64,000 nucleotides of DNA from the NCBI RefSeq assembly GCF_024652905.1, contig NZ_CP102429.1:1-64000 (forward strand), written 5' to 3'. Made by a program: the position numbers and the translations under genes. The notes under the pieces are model-generated. The model was not told where the DNA came from, did not search any database, and saw nothing but the letters and a program-made list of their open reading frames with translations. Positions 33,721 through 43,713 of the stretch are shown piece by piece; position 1 is the first letter of the stretch; every line of letters begins with the position of its first letter. The DNA comes from Pseudomonas oryzihabitans (lineage in GTDB: Bacteria; Pseudomonadota; Gammaproteobacteria; Pseudomonadales; Pseudomonadaceae).

Positions 33721-34035
33721 ATGCATCGCCCACCTGAAATGGATCAACCCATCATCGTCGACGCGGTCGATCTCGATCTCTGGGCTGACCTGTACAAGGA
33801 CAGCCAGGCGCCCGTCACGCTATCCGAATTTCTGCAGCAGCCTTATCTCTACCTGAAGCAGGCTGGCTTGCCGGTTTCCTCGGAGGCGACCCAAGAGGCC
33901 TATCCGGTGACTCTGCCGGTACGGAAAGAGGTCGCGCGGCAGATCCAGGACGACTGGGCCTGTCAGCAGCAGGCCCAGCAAAGCCGGCAGCAGGCACGGC
34001 GCCACCTGACGTTGATTACCTGCACGCCCGGCTAA
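33721..34035 (+). CDS. unknown small protein downstream of MobI-like gene
   Basis: This 104-residue protein is acidic at the N-terminus (VDAVDLDLWADLYKDSQ) and Gln/Arg-rich at the end (QQQAQQSRQQARRHL). It follows the previous gene by 29 bp with an AACGGAG ribosome site, so it is likely cotranscribed. No family is recognised. Confidence 0.6.
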   Translation: MHRPPEMDQPIIVDAVDLDLWADLYKDSQAPVTLSEFLQQPYLYLKQAGLPVSSEATQEAYPVTLPVRKEVARQIQDDWACQQQAQQSRQQARRHLTLITCTPG

Positions 34036-34448
34036 CGCGGGCCGTCCGGCTGGCAAACTGGAAAGGGGCCGGCAGCTTGCTGCCGGTAGCAGGCGCTGAT
34101 CGATGCTGCGGAGGTTTCAAGGTGCTGCGTTTGGACGGAAGTTTGATCGGGCGCCCTGACCCGGTAGGAACTGCGCCATAGGCGACCCGCCGTGAATGCC
34201 ATGCTTTCCTTGACAGTGTTGAGGGACAGTTCGGTGGCGATACGATCCAGTAGTGCACGTACGGCGGTAGGTGCTGCATTTGTGGGCACGGCCTTCGGCA
34301 TCGTTTGCGAAGGATCCCGGTGGGTCCATGCGGCGCAGCAGGGCCTCCTGCCGGCTGACCTCTTTGCACCGTTCGAATCGCATCCTGTGATTGTCTTGGC
34401 GATGACGGCGTTATCTGTCAGTACGCTTCTGCCCGGGTGTGTGCTCAT
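34032..34448 (-). CDS. doubtful small open frame
   Basis: A minus-strand frame of 138 codons has moderately protein-like composition in its second half (TAVRALLDRIATELSLNTVK). There is no clear ribosome site or family. A plus-strand frame (34192-34467, 91 codons, two hydrophobic stretches) competes for the same DNA. At most one is real. Confidence 0.3.
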   Translation of the reverse strand: MSTHPGRSVLTDNAVIAKTITGCDSNGAKRSAGRRPCCAAWTHRDPSQTMPKAVPTNAAPTAVRALLDRIATELSLNTVKESMAFTAGRLWRSSYRVRAPDQTSVQTQHLETSAASISACYRQQAAGPFPVCQPDGPR

Positions 34449-34628
34449 CGGACGTCAGGCCAACTGAGGGTCTCCTGGCCGTCCGCCTCGTATCCCGGCG
34501 GCTACCGTGACTCCTTGTCGGTATCCGCCTCACGCTCGTGACCCTGTGTAAGATTCTTACACCCACTTCCTGTGGACGCCTCCCTGCCGTCCGTCGCTGT
34601 CAAGCTTGCTGGATCGTTCCTCCCTGAT

Positions 34629-34648
34629 TACTGTCTATTTATACAGTA
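34629..34648. promoter_or_regulatory. LexA (SOS) box
   Basis: TACTGTCTATTTATACAGTA matches the LexA consensus CTGT-N8-ACAG perfectly, with the outer TA pairs conserved as well. It lies 21 bp upstream of the first ORF of the imu operon. This predicts DNA-damage induction of the whole cassette by host LexA. Confidence 0.92.
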
Positions 34649-34668
34649 ACCCTAAAGGAGGCCATTCC

Positions 34669-34788
34669 ATGTCCATTTCTCCCTGTATCCCTCGTCTCTG
34701 TCACCGCTGTCCCGATCGCTCTGTTGAGTACCAGAAGGTCATGGCGTCAGGGATTGAGCAGGTGGGCCGCTATGGACATGCTTGGTGA
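34669..34788 (+). CDS. 39-residue ORF leading the SOS operon
   Basis: The ATG at 34669 has an excellent ribosome site (AAAGGAG, 8-bp spacing) just after the LexA box. The product is small with a CHRC pair (PRLCHRCPDRSVEYQ). Its stop overlaps the start of the next gene. It could be a real microprotein or a leader that couples translation. No homologue is recognised. Confidence 0.55.
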   Translation: MSISPCIPRLCHRCPDRSVEYQKVMASGIEQVGRYGHAW

Positions 34789-35236
34789 TGAGCAGGACAG
34801 CTTCGAACAGCAGCAGTCCCTGTTCCGCCCCACGGAGCTGACGTACTGCCGCAATCTCGTGGATCTGCTGACCGAGGAGCTCGACCAGGTACGTCAGTGC
34901 CTGGGGCAAGCCCAGCGTGCTAATCGGGTCCTGGTCGCCGAGCGCGACAACCTCGTTGCAGAACGTGACGCCTTCAAAGCCGAGGTGCAGCGCCACCGAC
35001 TGCGCTACGTCCAGTTCGTACAGGAAGAGAACCAGCGCCACGTGCCCCGGGGTGACCGGCTCATTCCGGACGACCGCGACGATCCCCTCTCGCGTGCCCA
35101 GCGTCATATCCTGCGCCTGGAGTCGATGAACTCCGTCCTGCATGCAGATCTGTTCAAACTGCGTGCGCAGCTGCAAGTCATGCTCACCGAGCGCGGCAGC
35201 TCGCCGTCGGCGCCGACGGGGGTGCAGCATGGATAA
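34772..35236 (+). CDS. coiled-coil protein in the SOS operon, unknown
   Basis: This 154-residue protein is dominated by a heptad coiled coil (LVDLLTEELDQVRQCLGQAQ, then ANRVLVAERDNLVAERDAFK). A second helix lies near the end (RAQRHILRLESMNSVLHADL). It overlaps the 39-codon ORF and imuA on either side. That makes it part of the LexA-controlled operon. It is not part of the usual imuA-imuB-dnaE2 set, so it may be an accessory factor of this mobile version. Confidence 0.7.
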   Translation: MDMLGDEQDSFEQQQSLFRPTELTYCRNLVDLLTEELDQVRQCLGQAQRANRVLVAERDNLVAERDAFKAEVQRHRLRYVQFVQEENQRHVPRGDRLIPDDRDDPLSRAQRHILRLESMNSVLHADLFKLRAQLQVMLTERGSSPSAPTGVQHG

Positions 35237-35861
35237 CGCGGCCACCAATGTCGTTGCGCTCGACTCTCTGCTCGACAGTCGCCGTGTGTGGCGCGGGCAA
35301 AGTCCGCACGTCGACGACGCCAGCACTCAGCCAACCGGACATTCGGCGCTCGATGCCCAACTGCCGCTCGGCGGGTGGCCTGATGCAGCGCTCACCGAAA
35401 TCTTGAGCGCCCGACCGGGCCTAGGTGAGCTGACCCTCGTGTGGCCAACGCTGGCGCGCCTCACTGCTGCCGGCGAACGCGTTGTGCTGATCGCTCCCCC
35501 GTATCTGCTCTACCCGCATGCCTGGCTGCAGGCCGGCGTCGACCTCGGCCGGCTGAGCGTCATCCAGGTCCAAGGCAAAGACGTGCTGTGGGCCGCAGAG
35601 CAGTGCCTGCGCTCCGGTAGCTGTGGCGCGGTGCTCTGCTGGCCCAGCCGTGCGGACGATCGCGCGCTGCGCCGGCTGCAGGTGGCTGCAGAGACCGGAC
35701 AGACCCTGGCATTCGCGTTCCGCCACCAGCGGGAAGCCGTCAATGCTTCACCGGCGGCGCTACGCCTGGTGCTCGAGGGCTCGCCTCAGCAGCTTCGAGT
35801 GCTCAAGTGCCGTGGCGGCAATCCACCGGCGACGGCGCTGGCGCATCGGGTCTGGCATTGA
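35229..35861 (+). CDS. imuA: ImuA (SulA/RecA-like mutasome factor)
   Basis: This 210-residue RecA-fold protein without a proper Walker A has STGHSALDAQLPLGGWPDAAL-type beginnings (TGHSALDAQLPLGGWPDAAL) and LTEILSARPGLGELTLVWPT. A Walker B-like CGAVLCWPSRADDRALRRLQ follows. ImuA supports ImuB and DnaE2 in damage-induced mutagenesis. It overlaps the coiled-coil gene and lies 12 bp before imuB. Confidence 0.85.
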   Translation: MDNAATNVVALDSLLDSRRVWRGQSPHVDDASTQPTGHSALDAQLPLGGWPDAALTEILSARPGLGELTLVWPTLARLTAAGERVVLIAPPYLLYPHAWLQAGVDLGRLSVIQVQGKDVLWAAEQCLRSGSCGAVLCWPSRADDRALRRLQVAAETGQTLAFAFRHQREAVNASPAALRLVLEGSPQQLRVLKCRGGNPPATALAHRVWH

Positions 35862-35873
35862 GGGACGACTGCC

Positions 35874-37289
35874 ATGAAATGGGCCTGCATCTTCTTCCCG
35901 CAGTTCGCGCTGGACGGTGTACTGCGCAATTGTCCTGACCCGGACGAACCCCTGGTACTGCTCCACGGGCCGATACAACGCCGGATCATCAAGGCGGCGA
36001 ACCCGGCGGCGTTGGCGCTCGGCCTCCGGCCGGAGATGACCTACACCGCTGCCCAGGCGATCTGCCCGCAGCTTGCGACGGTGGAGTACGACGAAGCGGC
36101 GCTACGGCACCAGCACGAGCTGCTGGCGGCCTGGGCCTATGGGTTCAGCTCGCAAGTGAGCCTGCATTTCGCCGACGCCCTGGTGCTCGAGGTGCAGTCG
36201 AGCCTGCCGCTCTTCGGGCCCTGGCCAAGATTTGAAGCGAGGCTGCGCCAGGAGCTCACGGCGCTGGGCTTCGGCCACCGGATCACCCTGGCACCCAACC
36301 CAGTCGCCGCCCGGGTGTTGGCCAACGCCGGCGACACCCTGGCGGTTCGGGACGATGCAGGCCTTGCCAGCGCTATGCGCACGCTGCCGGTGGCGCTTCT
36401 GGGCTTCGAGCCGGAGATCGTCCAGGCCTTGAGCCGCATGGGGCTTCGGCAGCTCAGCCAGGTACTGGCGCTGCCCCGGGCGCAGCTCGCCCGGCGCTTT
36501 CCGCTGAGTCTGCTCAATCACCTCGATCAGATGCTGGGCAGCAAGGTCCTGCCCCTGGAGTTTTTCCTGCCTCCTACCACCTTCAGGCTGCGGATCGAGC
36601 TCAACTTCGAAGTCGAGTCGACCCAGGCCCTGCTGTTCCCGCTGCGTCGCCTGACCTCGGACCTGGCCACCTACCTGGCCGGCCGGGACATGGGCGCCCA
36701 GCGCTTCACCCTGCGGCTGGAGCATAGGGAGGCGCCGACCACGGAGGTGGTGGTTGGCTTACTCGCCCCGGAGCGTGACCCTGCGCTGCTGTTCGAATTT
36801 GCCCGGGGGCGCCTGGAGCCCACCCAGGTGGTGGAGCCGGTACTCGCGATCGGCCTGGTCGCTGACGAACTGCCCTCGTTCGTCCCTCAGCACCGCGGCC
36901 TCTTCGATGAGCGCCCGCAACAGACGGTGAGCTGGGAGCAGCTGCGCGAGCGGCTGCGTTCTCGCCTTGGCGACGACGCGGTCTATGCGGTGGGCGCGCA
37001 GGGCGATCACCGGCCGGAGCGGGCCTGGCGGCGCGACACGCCTTCGCTGGCGCTCCAGGCATTGGGACCAAATCGACGGCCTGGCTGGCTGCTACCGGCG
37101 CCGGAGCCCCTGGATGTCGACCAGTCACGGGTCCTGAGCGGGCCTGAGCGTATCGAGAGCGGTTGGTGGGACGGCGAGGATGCCCGTCGGGACTACTACG
37201 TGCTCGAGCTCGCCGACGGGCGTACGGCCTGGGCCTTCCAGTCTCCGGCGGAAGGGTCAGGCTGGTGGGTGCAGGGGTGGTTCGCGTGA
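35874..37289 (+). CDS. imuB: ImuB, Y-family polymerase-like mutasome hub
   Basis: This 471-residue protein has a Y-family polymerase fold ([20 protein letters not shown] at the start, palm segments near 60-110). It lacks the canonical acidic active-site pairs of active Y polymerases, as usual for ImuB. The C-terminus [20 protein letters not shown] and ending WWVQGWFA fits the family tail. In the mutasome ImuB binds the beta clamp and DnaE2. Its stop overlaps the GTG of dnaE2. Confidence 0.9.
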   Translation: MKWACIFFPQFALDGVLRNCPDPDEPLVLLHGPIQRRIIKAANPAALALGLRPEMTYTAAQAICPQLATVEYDEAALRHQHELLAAWAYGFSSQVSLHFADALVLEVQSSLPLFGPWPRFEARLRQELTALGFGHRITLAPNPVAARVLANAGDTLAVRDDAGLASAMRTLPVALLGFEPEIVQALSRMGLRQLSQVLALPRAQLARRFPLSLLNHLDQMLGSKVLPLEFFLPPTTFRLRIELNFEVESTQALLFPLRRLTSDLATYLAGRDMGAQRFTLRLEHREAPTTEVVVGLLAPERDPALLFEFARGRLEPTQVVEPVLAIGLVADELPSFVPQHRGLFDERPQQTVSWEQLRERLRSRLGDDAVYAVGAQGDHRPERAWRRDTPSLALQALGPNRRPGWLLPAPEPLDVDQSRVLSGPERIESGWWDGEDARRDYYVLELADGRTAWAFQSPAEGSGWWVQGWFA

Positions 37290-40200
37290 CACCCGGCTAT
37301 GCGGAGCTGCACTGCCTGTCGAACTTCAGCTTCCAGCGCGGTGCTTCCAGCGTCGATCAGCTATTCGAGCGTGCCAGGGTCATGGGCTATGAGGCGTTGG
37401 CCATCACCGACGAGTGCACTCTCGCCGGCATAGTGCGCGCCTGGCAGGCATCGGAGAAGCATGGCGTCCGGCTGATCGTGGGCGCGGAGTTCCAGGTCGC
37501 CCAGGGCCCCAAGCTCGTGCTGCTGGTGGAAGACCTGCGGGGCTACCAGCAGCTGTGCCGGCTGATCACCCTGGCCCGTCGGCGCGCGGACAAGGGCAGC
37601 TACCGGCTGCTGCGCGAGGACCTCGACCAGGTCGCTGGCCTTGTCGCGCTCTGGGTACCGGATCGGCACGCAGAGGCGGAGTCGGTGCGCTGGTTGCTGC
37701 AGGTTTTCCCCGGCCGGCTGTGGATTGCCGCCGAGCTCCACTTCGATCAAGACGACCAGGTACGGCTGCAGCAGCTGCAGGGGCTGGGTGCGGCCTTGGG
37801 CGTAGGGCTGGTGGCTACCGGTGACGTGCACATGCACTGCCGCGGGCGCCGGGCCCTGCAGGACACGATCACCGCCATCCGTCATCACGTCCAGGTGGCG
37901 GAAGCCGGCCAGCTGCTCTTCCCGAATGGCGAGCGCCACCTACGGACCCGTGAGGCCTTGGCGCGGTGCTATCCGCCCGAGCTGCTGGAGGAGACCCTAC
38001 GTATTGCAGAGCGCTGCACCTTCAGCCTGGCGGAGCTCCGTTACCAATACCCTAGTGAGGTGGTACCGGAAGGACACACCGCCACCAGCTGGTTGCGTGT
38101 TCTCACCGAGGAGGGTTGCGCCTGGCGCTGGCCCGAAGGCCTATCGGCTCGACTACGTGCCCAGATCGAAAAGGAGCTGCAGCTGATCGCCGACAAGGCA
38201 TATGAGAGTTACTTCCTGACGGTGCACGACATCGTCCGCTTCGCCCGGCAGCAGGGGATCCTTTGCCAGGGGCGCGGCTCGGCCGCCAACTCTGCAGTCT
38301 GTTTCGCCCTGGGCATCACCGAGCTGGATCCGACCCGGATCAACCTACTGTTCGAGCGCTTCATCAGCCACGAGCGCGATGAGCCACCAGACATCGACGT
38401 CGACTTCGAGCATGACCGCCGGGAAGAGGTCATCCAGTACATCTTCCGCCGCTATGGGCGCCAGCGCGCCGCCCTCACCGCGGTGGTATCCACCTACCAC
38501 GCTGCGGGTGCCGTCCGCGACGTGGCCAAGGCCCTCGGCCTACCCCCAGACCAGATCACCGCGCTGGCGGACTGCTGCGGCCGTTGGACCGACAATCTGC
38601 CGCCGCCGGAGCGCCTCCGCGAGTCTGGCTTCGATCCTGATAGCCCCCTCCTTCACCGGATCCTGGTGCTCACCGGCGAGCTAATCGGTTTCCCGCGGCA
38701 CCTGTCTCAGCACCCGGGCGGTTTCGTCATCGCCGACCAGACGCTGGATACCCTGGTGCCGGTCGAGAACGCGGCCATGGAAGGACGCACCGTCATCCAG
38801 TGGGACAAGGACGATCTCGATGCGATGGGCCTGCTCAAGGTCGACATCCTCGCCCTGGGCATGCTCAGCGCCCTGCGCCGGTGCTTCGACCTGGTGAGGG
38901 GCTACCGGGGTAAGGAGCTGACCCTGGCTACCGTGCCTCAAGAGGACAAGCCGACCTACGCGATGATTAGCCGGGCCGATACGCTCGGGGTGTTCCAGAT
39001 CGAGTCACGTGCCCAGATGGCTATGCTGCCGCGGCTGAAGCCACAGACCTTTTACGACCTGGTGATCGAGGTGGCCATCGTCCGCCCGGGCCCCATCCAG
39101 GGTGGCATGGTCCACCCGTACCTGCGCCGGCGGACCGGTCAGGAGGAGATCAGCTACCCGCCGAAACTCGAGCGCGTCTTCGGCCGGACCCTGGGTGTGC
39201 CCCTGTTCCAGGAACAGGTGATGGAGCTCGCCATCTTGGCCGCCGACTACACCCCTGGCGAGGCCGATCAGCTGCGCCGCAGCATGGCGGCGTGGAAGCG
39301 CCATGGCGGGCTGGAGCCGCACCGGGAGCGACTCACCTCGCGCATGCTCATTAACGGCTACACGGCCGAGTACGCCGCGGACATTTTCCGGCAGATCGAG
39401 GGGTTCGGCAGCTACGGCTTTCCCGAATCCCATGCGGCCAGCTTCGCCCTGCTGACCTACGCCAGCTGCTGGCTCAAATGTCACGAACCGGCCGCCTTCG
39501 CCGCGGCGCTGATCAACTCCTACCCCATGGGCTTCTACAGCCCCGACCAGATCCTGCAGGACGCCCGGCGCCATCGGTTGCAGACCCTGCCGGTAGACGT
39601 GACCTGCAGCGACTGGGATTGCAGTCTCGAGCCAGTCGCCGATAGCTCGCAGCCGGCTATCCGGATGGGATTGCGAATGGTGCGAGGCCTGGCCGAGAAA
39701 GCCGGGCGCGCCGTTGAGCAGGCCCGCCGGCACCGGCCATTCCGCGATGTTACCGATCTGTGCCTACGTGCAGGCCTTGATGCTAAGGCCCGGGAGTGCC
39801 TGGCGGATGCGGGAGCCTTGAAGGGCCTCGCAGGGCACCGATTCCAGGCGCGCTGGGCCATGGCCGCGATCGAGCCGCAGCTGCCCCTATTCGCCGAGGG
39901 CGCTGTGGTTGAGGAGGAGATCCAGGAGCTGGTTGCGCCAACCGTGGGTGAGGACCTCTATTCGGACTATGCCTCCCTAGGCACCACCCTGGGGCCGCAC
40001 CCTCTCACCCTGCTGCGGCCGGAGCTGTCGGCCCGGCGGCTGATGAGCTCGCAGGAGCTGAAGGAGCGGCGCCACGGCCAGCCGGCCCGGGTCGCTGGCC
40101 TAGTAGTCGGCCGACAGCGGCCGGGTACCGCCAGCGGCGTGACCTTCGTGACACTGGAGGATGAGTTTGGGATGGTGAACGTGGTGGTGTGGCGCACCCT

Positions 40201-40360
40201 GGCGGAGCGCCAGCGGCGGGAGCTGGTGGCGTCACAGCTGCTGCGAGTGGATGGAACGGTAGAGACGCGCGATGGCGTGCTGCACATTGTGGCCGGCCGC
40301 TTGGAGGACATCAGCGAGCTGCTGCAGGGTCTCGATACGCGAAGCCGAGATTTTCATTGA
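37286..40360 (+). CDS. dnaE2: DnaE2 error-prone DNA polymerase III alpha subunit
   Basis: This 1024-residue polymerase has an N-terminal PHP domain ([34 protein letters not shown]) and a C-family polymerase core with [14 protein letters not shown] (about residue 370). A finger/thumb region and a C-terminal OB fold ([20 protein letters not shown]) follow. Start GTG 37286 overlaps the imuB stop and is more likely than upstream starts inside imuB. DnaE2 performs SOS-dependent lesion bypass with ImuA/ImuB. No frameshift is seen. Confidence 0.93.
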   Translation: MTPGYAELHCLSNFSFQRGASSVDQLFERARVMGYEALAITDECTLAGIVRAWQASEKHGVRLIVGAEFQVAQGPKLVLLVEDLRGYQQLCRLITLARRRADKGSYRLLREDLDQVAGLVALWVPDRHAEAESVRWLLQVFPGRLWIAAELHFDQDDQVRLQQLQGLGAALGVGLVATGDVHMHCRGRRALQDTITAIRHHVQVAEAGQLLFPNGERHLRTREALARCYPPELLEETLRIAERCTFSLAELRYQYPSEVVPEGHTATSWLRVLTEEGCAWRWPEGLSARLRAQIEKELQLIADKAYESYFLTVHDIVRFARQQGILCQGRGSAANSAVCFALGITELDPTRINLLFERFISHERDEPPDIDVDFEHDRREEVIQYIFRRYGRQRAALTAVVSTYHAAGAVRDVAKALGLPPDQITALADCCGRWTDNLPPPERLRESGFDPDSPLLHRILVLTGELIGFPRHLSQHPGGFVIADQTLDTLVPVENAAMEGRTVIQWDKDDLDAMGLLKVDILALGMLSALRRCFDLVRGYRGKELTLATVPQEDKPTYAMISRADTLGVFQIESRAQMAMLPRLKPQTFYDLVIEVAIVRPGPIQGGMVHPYLRRRTGQEEISYPPKLERVFGRTLGVPLFQEQVMELAILAADYTPGEADQLRRSMAAWKRHGGLEPHRERLTSRMLINGYTAEYAADIFRQIEGFGSYGFPESHAASFALLTYASCWLKCHEPAAFAAALINSYPMGFYSPDQILQDARRHRLQTLPVDVTCSDWDCSLEPVADSSQPAIRMGLRMVRGLAEKAGRAVEQARRHRPFRDVTDLCLRAGLDAKARECLADAGALKGLAGHRFQARWAMAAIEPQLPLFAEGAVVEEEIQELVAPTVGEDLYSDYASLGTTLGPHPLTLLRPELSARRLMSSQELKERRHGQPARVAGLVVGRQRPGTASGVTFVTLEDEFGMVNVVVWRTLAERQRRELVASQLLRVDGTVETRDGVLHIVAGRLEDISELLQGLDTRSRDFH

Positions 40361-40433
40361 CCGGATCTTCGAGTGGGCAGGTCTTGGATCGGCAGAATGA
40401 ACGGTGATGTGGCGCCGGAGGGGATGCTTCAAG

Positions 40434-40465
40434 AGCGGAAGTATACCGGCTGGGATACTTCCGCT
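40434..40465. terminator. stem-loop downstream of dnaE2
   Basis: Perfect 11-bp arms AGCGGAAGTAT/ATACTTCCGCT flank a 10-bp loop, 74 bp after dnaE2. There is no T-run. A second small stem (GCAAGGC/GCCTTGC, 40524-40542) follows. These may end transcription from both convergent genes. Confidence 0.5.
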
Positions 40466-40552
40466 ATACCGACTGGCGCGGGGTGTCTCCAGGGCATGCG
40501 AATCTTGCTTGCCCTGGTGGACCGCAAGGCGTGAAGCCTTGCTACTGAAGGC

Positions 40553-41002
40553 CTATAGGGTCTCGCCCGACCACCGCCATTCACGTGGCGCTCCCGCCTC
40601 CCCGTAGTTAGCGGCGAGCACGTCTGCGAGGTGAGACGGGGTGCAGGGCGTGTCGTACGTTGGCGCAGCCATCCAGCGCTCCAAGGCACTCTGCAGTTCG
40701 GCAAATTCATCGGCGCCGATGCCGTCGAAATCCTCAGGCCGGAAGATGTTACCGTCGACGGCCGTTGGGGTGAGGTCTGCGGACAGGAACATCGCAAGAG
40801 CACCACCCACCGGCGCAACGAACAGGGACTCGCTGTCGACTTTGGCAATGGTGCCGGCCGGCGCCGCAGCGAGGATCGGCGCCACCTGGTTCCAAACCAC
40901 AAGCAGCTGCTGAAAGGCCGGGTCTTCGGCTCTGGAGTAATAGCGGTGGACGCACAGCTGTAGCGGCAGAGCCGGAGTCGAAGGGGTGTTGGGGGTCTGC
41001 AT
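40553..41002 (-). CDS. unknown protein, 149 residues
   Basis: Soluble, acidic protein with no signal peptide (VDSESLFVAPVGGALAMFLS, FDGIGADEFAELQSALERWM). An in-frame GGAGCTTCCCC precedes the ATG. I do not recognise a family. It converges with dnaE2 and starts the run of small cargo genes. Confidence 0.6.
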   Translation of the reverse strand: MQTPNTPSTPALPLQLCVHRYYSRAEDPAFQQLLVVWNQVAPILAAAPAGTIAKVDSESLFVAPVGGALAMFLSADLTPTAVDGNIFRPEDFDGIGADEFAELQSALERWMAAPTYDTPCTPSHLADVLAANYGEAGAPREWRWSGETL

Positions 41003-41127
41003 GGGGAAGCTCCGTCAGCATCGTTGAGTGATGCTGACCAACGTCCCATAGGTCTTCAGATACGCAAGCCGCGAGGGGCTCAGCAGCTGGCGCACCGGGT
41101 AGCCTGACTCGCCTACTGCGACCGCTT

Positions 41128-41394
41128 TCAGATCCCGTCGAATCCCGCGATCCCGGATCTGAAGGGCTTCCACTCTTCCTCCGGTGCGCCGAGCTTGCAG
41201 ATAGCCACGGTGACCTTCTGGCCAATGGCCGGGTCCGGCGGTTTGACGGCGAGGTGGCGGTAGGGGGTGTAGTCGGGCACCCACATGCTGGAGCTCTGGC
41301 TCCGATGGTATTCCCAGATACCGTACCCGTTGACGGTACTCACCGAGCGCTCCAGGTTGATTACTCGACCACTTTCCAGATGGATCACCAGCAT
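41128..41394 (-). CDS. unknown protein, 88 residues
   Basis: Small soluble protein (MLVIHLESGRVINLERSVST, IWEYHRSQSSSMWVPDY) with a beta-rich look. No family or membrane segment is seen. Same strand as neighbours on both sides. Confidence 0.5.
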   Translation of the reverse strand: MLVIHLESGRVINLERSVSTVNGYGIWEYHRSQSSSMWVPDYTPYRHLAVKPPDPAIGQKVTVAICKLGAPEEEWKPFRSGIAGFDGI

Positions 41395-41565
41395 TGCGCA
41401 CGCCTCACGAGTTGAGGCGCGATGATACCGCGCAGTGCCGGGATGGCCGGCAGCAGGTCGTCAGGTGACGCAGGGTACGACTACAGATTACGGCCCGCCG
41501 GGCGTTGGGGTACCGCGCCGCCCGGTGCTGGCCGCTATCCATCAGGCAGCAGACGTGGCAGACGA

Positions 41566-42048
41566 CTACAGATTCTGGCCGGCGGGACAGGCATAGGAAA
41601 TGAACTTGCCGCCCACCCATTCCTTGCCCATCTCGCCCGGTACCAGGGGGATGCCCAGCGTCGCGAAGACCGGCCGAGCACCCACACATTCCTGGACGTA
41701 CAGGACGGTGTACGCATAACCCTTGGCGTCCGCGATCTCCGCCAGCTCATTGATGGACACGAACTGGTCAGACTGGAACGAGTAGTCGAGGCAGGACCAG
41801 CCATGGCCATCGCTCTTTCGCGGCCGGGCGCCGGGCGCGGCGAACCGCCTGAAGGCAGTGGCCAAGGTGTCGTCCCGGGCGACCCTGTCCTTGAAGTCGA
41901 GGTAGCACAGGAGCGAACAATTCCCGTACCAGAGCGCCTTGATCTGGAAGCCGCGGCGCCAGTTGACCCAGCCTACCTGACTGGTGATCTGCGGGCTCCA
42001 CTTCGGAAGTTGTTCCACCGCGGCTTTGAGCTGTTCAACCGGTACCAT
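41566..42048 (-). CDS. unknown protein, 160 residues
   Basis: Soluble protein with Trp/Cys-rich strands (WVNWRRGFQIKALWYGNCSL, LCYLDFKDRVARDDTLATAF) and a C-terminal segment ARPVFATLGIPLVPGEMGKE. No family is recognised. The start ATG at 42048 has GGAGACC upstream. Confidence 0.6.
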   Translation of the reverse strand: MVPVEQLKAAVEQLPKWSPQITSQVGWVNWRRGFQIKALWYGNCSLLCYLDFKDRVARDDTLATAFRRFAAPGARPRKSDGHGWSCLDYSFQSDQFVSINELAEIADAKGYAYTVLYVQECVGARPVFATLGIPLVPGEMGKEWVGGKFISYACPAGQNL

Positions 42049-42169
42049 ATTCGGGTCTCCATCAGGTGATGGCCTACCCTCTCACCGATCCGGAAAACGC
42101 AAGGCCTGCCGTGGTCCGCCTGGCGCCATGCCGCTAGACTGGCTGGCGCTGCAGATGCTGTGAGTTCCG

Positions 42170-42805
42170 ATGAAGACCTGGACGGACGAGATGATTGCCT
42201 TGCTGGGCACCGAGAGCGATACCGCCCTGGGCGACCGGTGGGGTATGTCGCGAATGACCGTGGCGCGCAAGCGGCAGTCGCTGGCCATCGCGCCCTACGA
42301 CCTGAAGCAGGGCGGCTTCCAGCGCGAGACGCTGTTCCGGTGGAGCCCGGAGAACCTCGCCCTCCTTGGACAGGAACCCGATGCGACCGTCGCCAGGCGG
42401 CTCGGCATCAGCCGGCGTGCGGTCTACCTGATGCGCCTGCGCCAGGGGCTGGATCCGGCGAAGCGGGCGCCGCGGGTGTACACACTGCCCCCGGAGGCCG
42501 TGCCGCTACTGGGCAAGTTGCGAGACGCCGAACTCGCTCACCGGTTCGGGATTCCTGACGACCTGGTGTACCGCGAGCGCAAACGGCGCGACATTCCAAA
42601 GCTGCAGGACGCAAAGCCGCTGAGCGAGGCGCTACTGGCTGATCTGGGCACCGATAGCGATCGAGTGATCGGCCTGAGGCACGGGGTCCACTACAGCAAG
42701 GTGAGACAGCTGCGCCTGAAGCACCAGATCCCCGCGTATAAGCGCCCCAACCGCAAGAAGATGGCCGCCGGCGGTACCGCCACTGACGGTGGCCACCGCC
42801 GCTAG
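42170..42805 (+). CDS. protein with four tandem HTH-like repeats
   Basis: This 211-residue protein is built from four repeats of about 42 residues with the pattern W/L-S-x-E-x-x-x-LLG-x-x-x-D-x-x-x-A-x-R-x-G-I-S-x-x-x-V-x-x-x-R. Examples are ALLGTESDTALGDRWGMSRM, ALLGQEPDATVARRLGISRR, PLLGKLRDAELAHRFGIPDD and ADLGTDSDRVIGLRHGVHYS. Each looks like a three-helix HTH unit. The tail is Lys/Arg-rich. A sequence-specific DNA-binding role is inferred. One repeat of the same kind is found in the product of 63010-63255. Confidence 0.75.
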   Translation: MKTWTDEMIALLGTESDTALGDRWGMSRMTVARKRQSLAIAPYDLKQGGFQRETLFRWSPENLALLGQEPDATVARRLGISRRAVYLMRLRQGLDPAKRAPRVYTLPPEAVPLLGKLRDAELAHRFGIPDDLVYRERKRRDIPKLQDAKPLSEALLADLGTDSDRVIGLRHGVHYSKVRQLRLKHQIPAYKRPNRKKMAAGGTATDGGHRR

Positions 42806-42983
42806 CCCGCCGCCGCTTATAGCCACCTTTCGCTCCTCTGTCCGCTTCTGCCCCACATAGACCCTGCCAGTCATCCGCACCGCCGCTACACTCCCGCGTC
42901 GGCGTCGCTGGCAGTACGGAAACGCGGCAGCGCCCGCCCGGTGATAGCGGACCTCCCCTCTTACAACGGATCTGAGACCTCAT

Positions 42984-43706
42984 ATGCTTCGGCAGCTAGC
43001 AGTAGCCCTTGCGTTGACCCTCCCTACCCTCTCCTTAGCCGAAACGATCGACTGCCGCGTGGTGGGCGTGCACGACGGCGACACCCTGACGTGCCTCACC
43101 ACCGCCAAGCAGCAGATCAAGGTCCGGCTTGCGGAAATCGACACCCCGGAGAGCAAACAGCCCTACGGCAATCGCGCCCAGCAGTCCTTGGCGGCCATGG
43201 TCTTTTCGAAGGCTGTTCGCCTGGATATCCAGGACACTGATCGATATGGCCGCCGGGTGGCCCGCGTGTACCAGGGCAATACGGACGTGAATGCCGAGCA
43301 GGTGCGCCAGGGCGCCGCGTGGGTCTATTGCCAATACCTGAAGGATCGATCGCTGCTGGACCTGGAAGCACAGGCCAAGGCGCAGAAACTTGGCCTGTGG
43401 GCGCTACCGGAGGCGGAGCGGGTACCGCCGTGGGAGTGGCGCCACGCCGCGCGTGATCAGCGTCAAGACGCGCAAGCTGGAGAGGGCAAGCCGCCGGCGG
43501 CAGTACCGCCGAAGCGACCCACGTCCTTTTCTCAATTTGGCGGATCGGAGGGCGCCAGCGCCGCGGGATCCTTCAGCTGCACACCGCTGAAGGCCTGCAG
43601 ACAGATGGCGAGCTGTGCGGAGGCGAAGTATCAGCTGCAGCACTGCGGCAATAGCCGGATCGATGGCGACCACGACGGGGTGCCGTGCGAAGCCATCTGC
43701 CGGTAG
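42984..43706 (+). CDS. secreted thermonuclease (SNase) with Excalibur domain
   Basis: This 240-residue protein has a signal peptide (LAVALALTLPTLSLA) and an SNase domain with HDGDTLTC, VRLAEIDTPESKQPYG (active Arg and Glu) and DRYGRRVARVY (second Arg). A linker follows, then a C-terminal Excalibur calcium-binding motif (DGDHDGVPCE). It degrades nucleic acid outside the cytoplasm. Such nucleases are common on conjugative plasmids of Pseudomonas. All catalytic residues are present. Confidence 0.9.
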   Translation: MLRQLAVALALTLPTLSLAETIDCRVVGVHDGDTLTCLTTAKQQIKVRLAEIDTPESKQPYGNRAQQSLAAMVFSKAVRLDIQDTDRYGRRVARVYQGNTDVNAEQVRQGAAWVYCQYLKDRSLLDLEAQAKAQKLGLWALPEAERVPPWEWRHAARDQRQDAQAGEGKPPAAVPPKRPTSFSQFGGSEGASAAGSFSCTPLKACRQMASCAEAKYQLQHCGNSRIDGDHDGVPCEAICR

Positions 43707-43713
43707 CTGGTGA

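Noticed and set aside
34032..34467. Two opposing ORFs of about 90 to 140 codons
   Set aside because: Neither has a convincing ribosome site or family; only one is listed, at low confidence.
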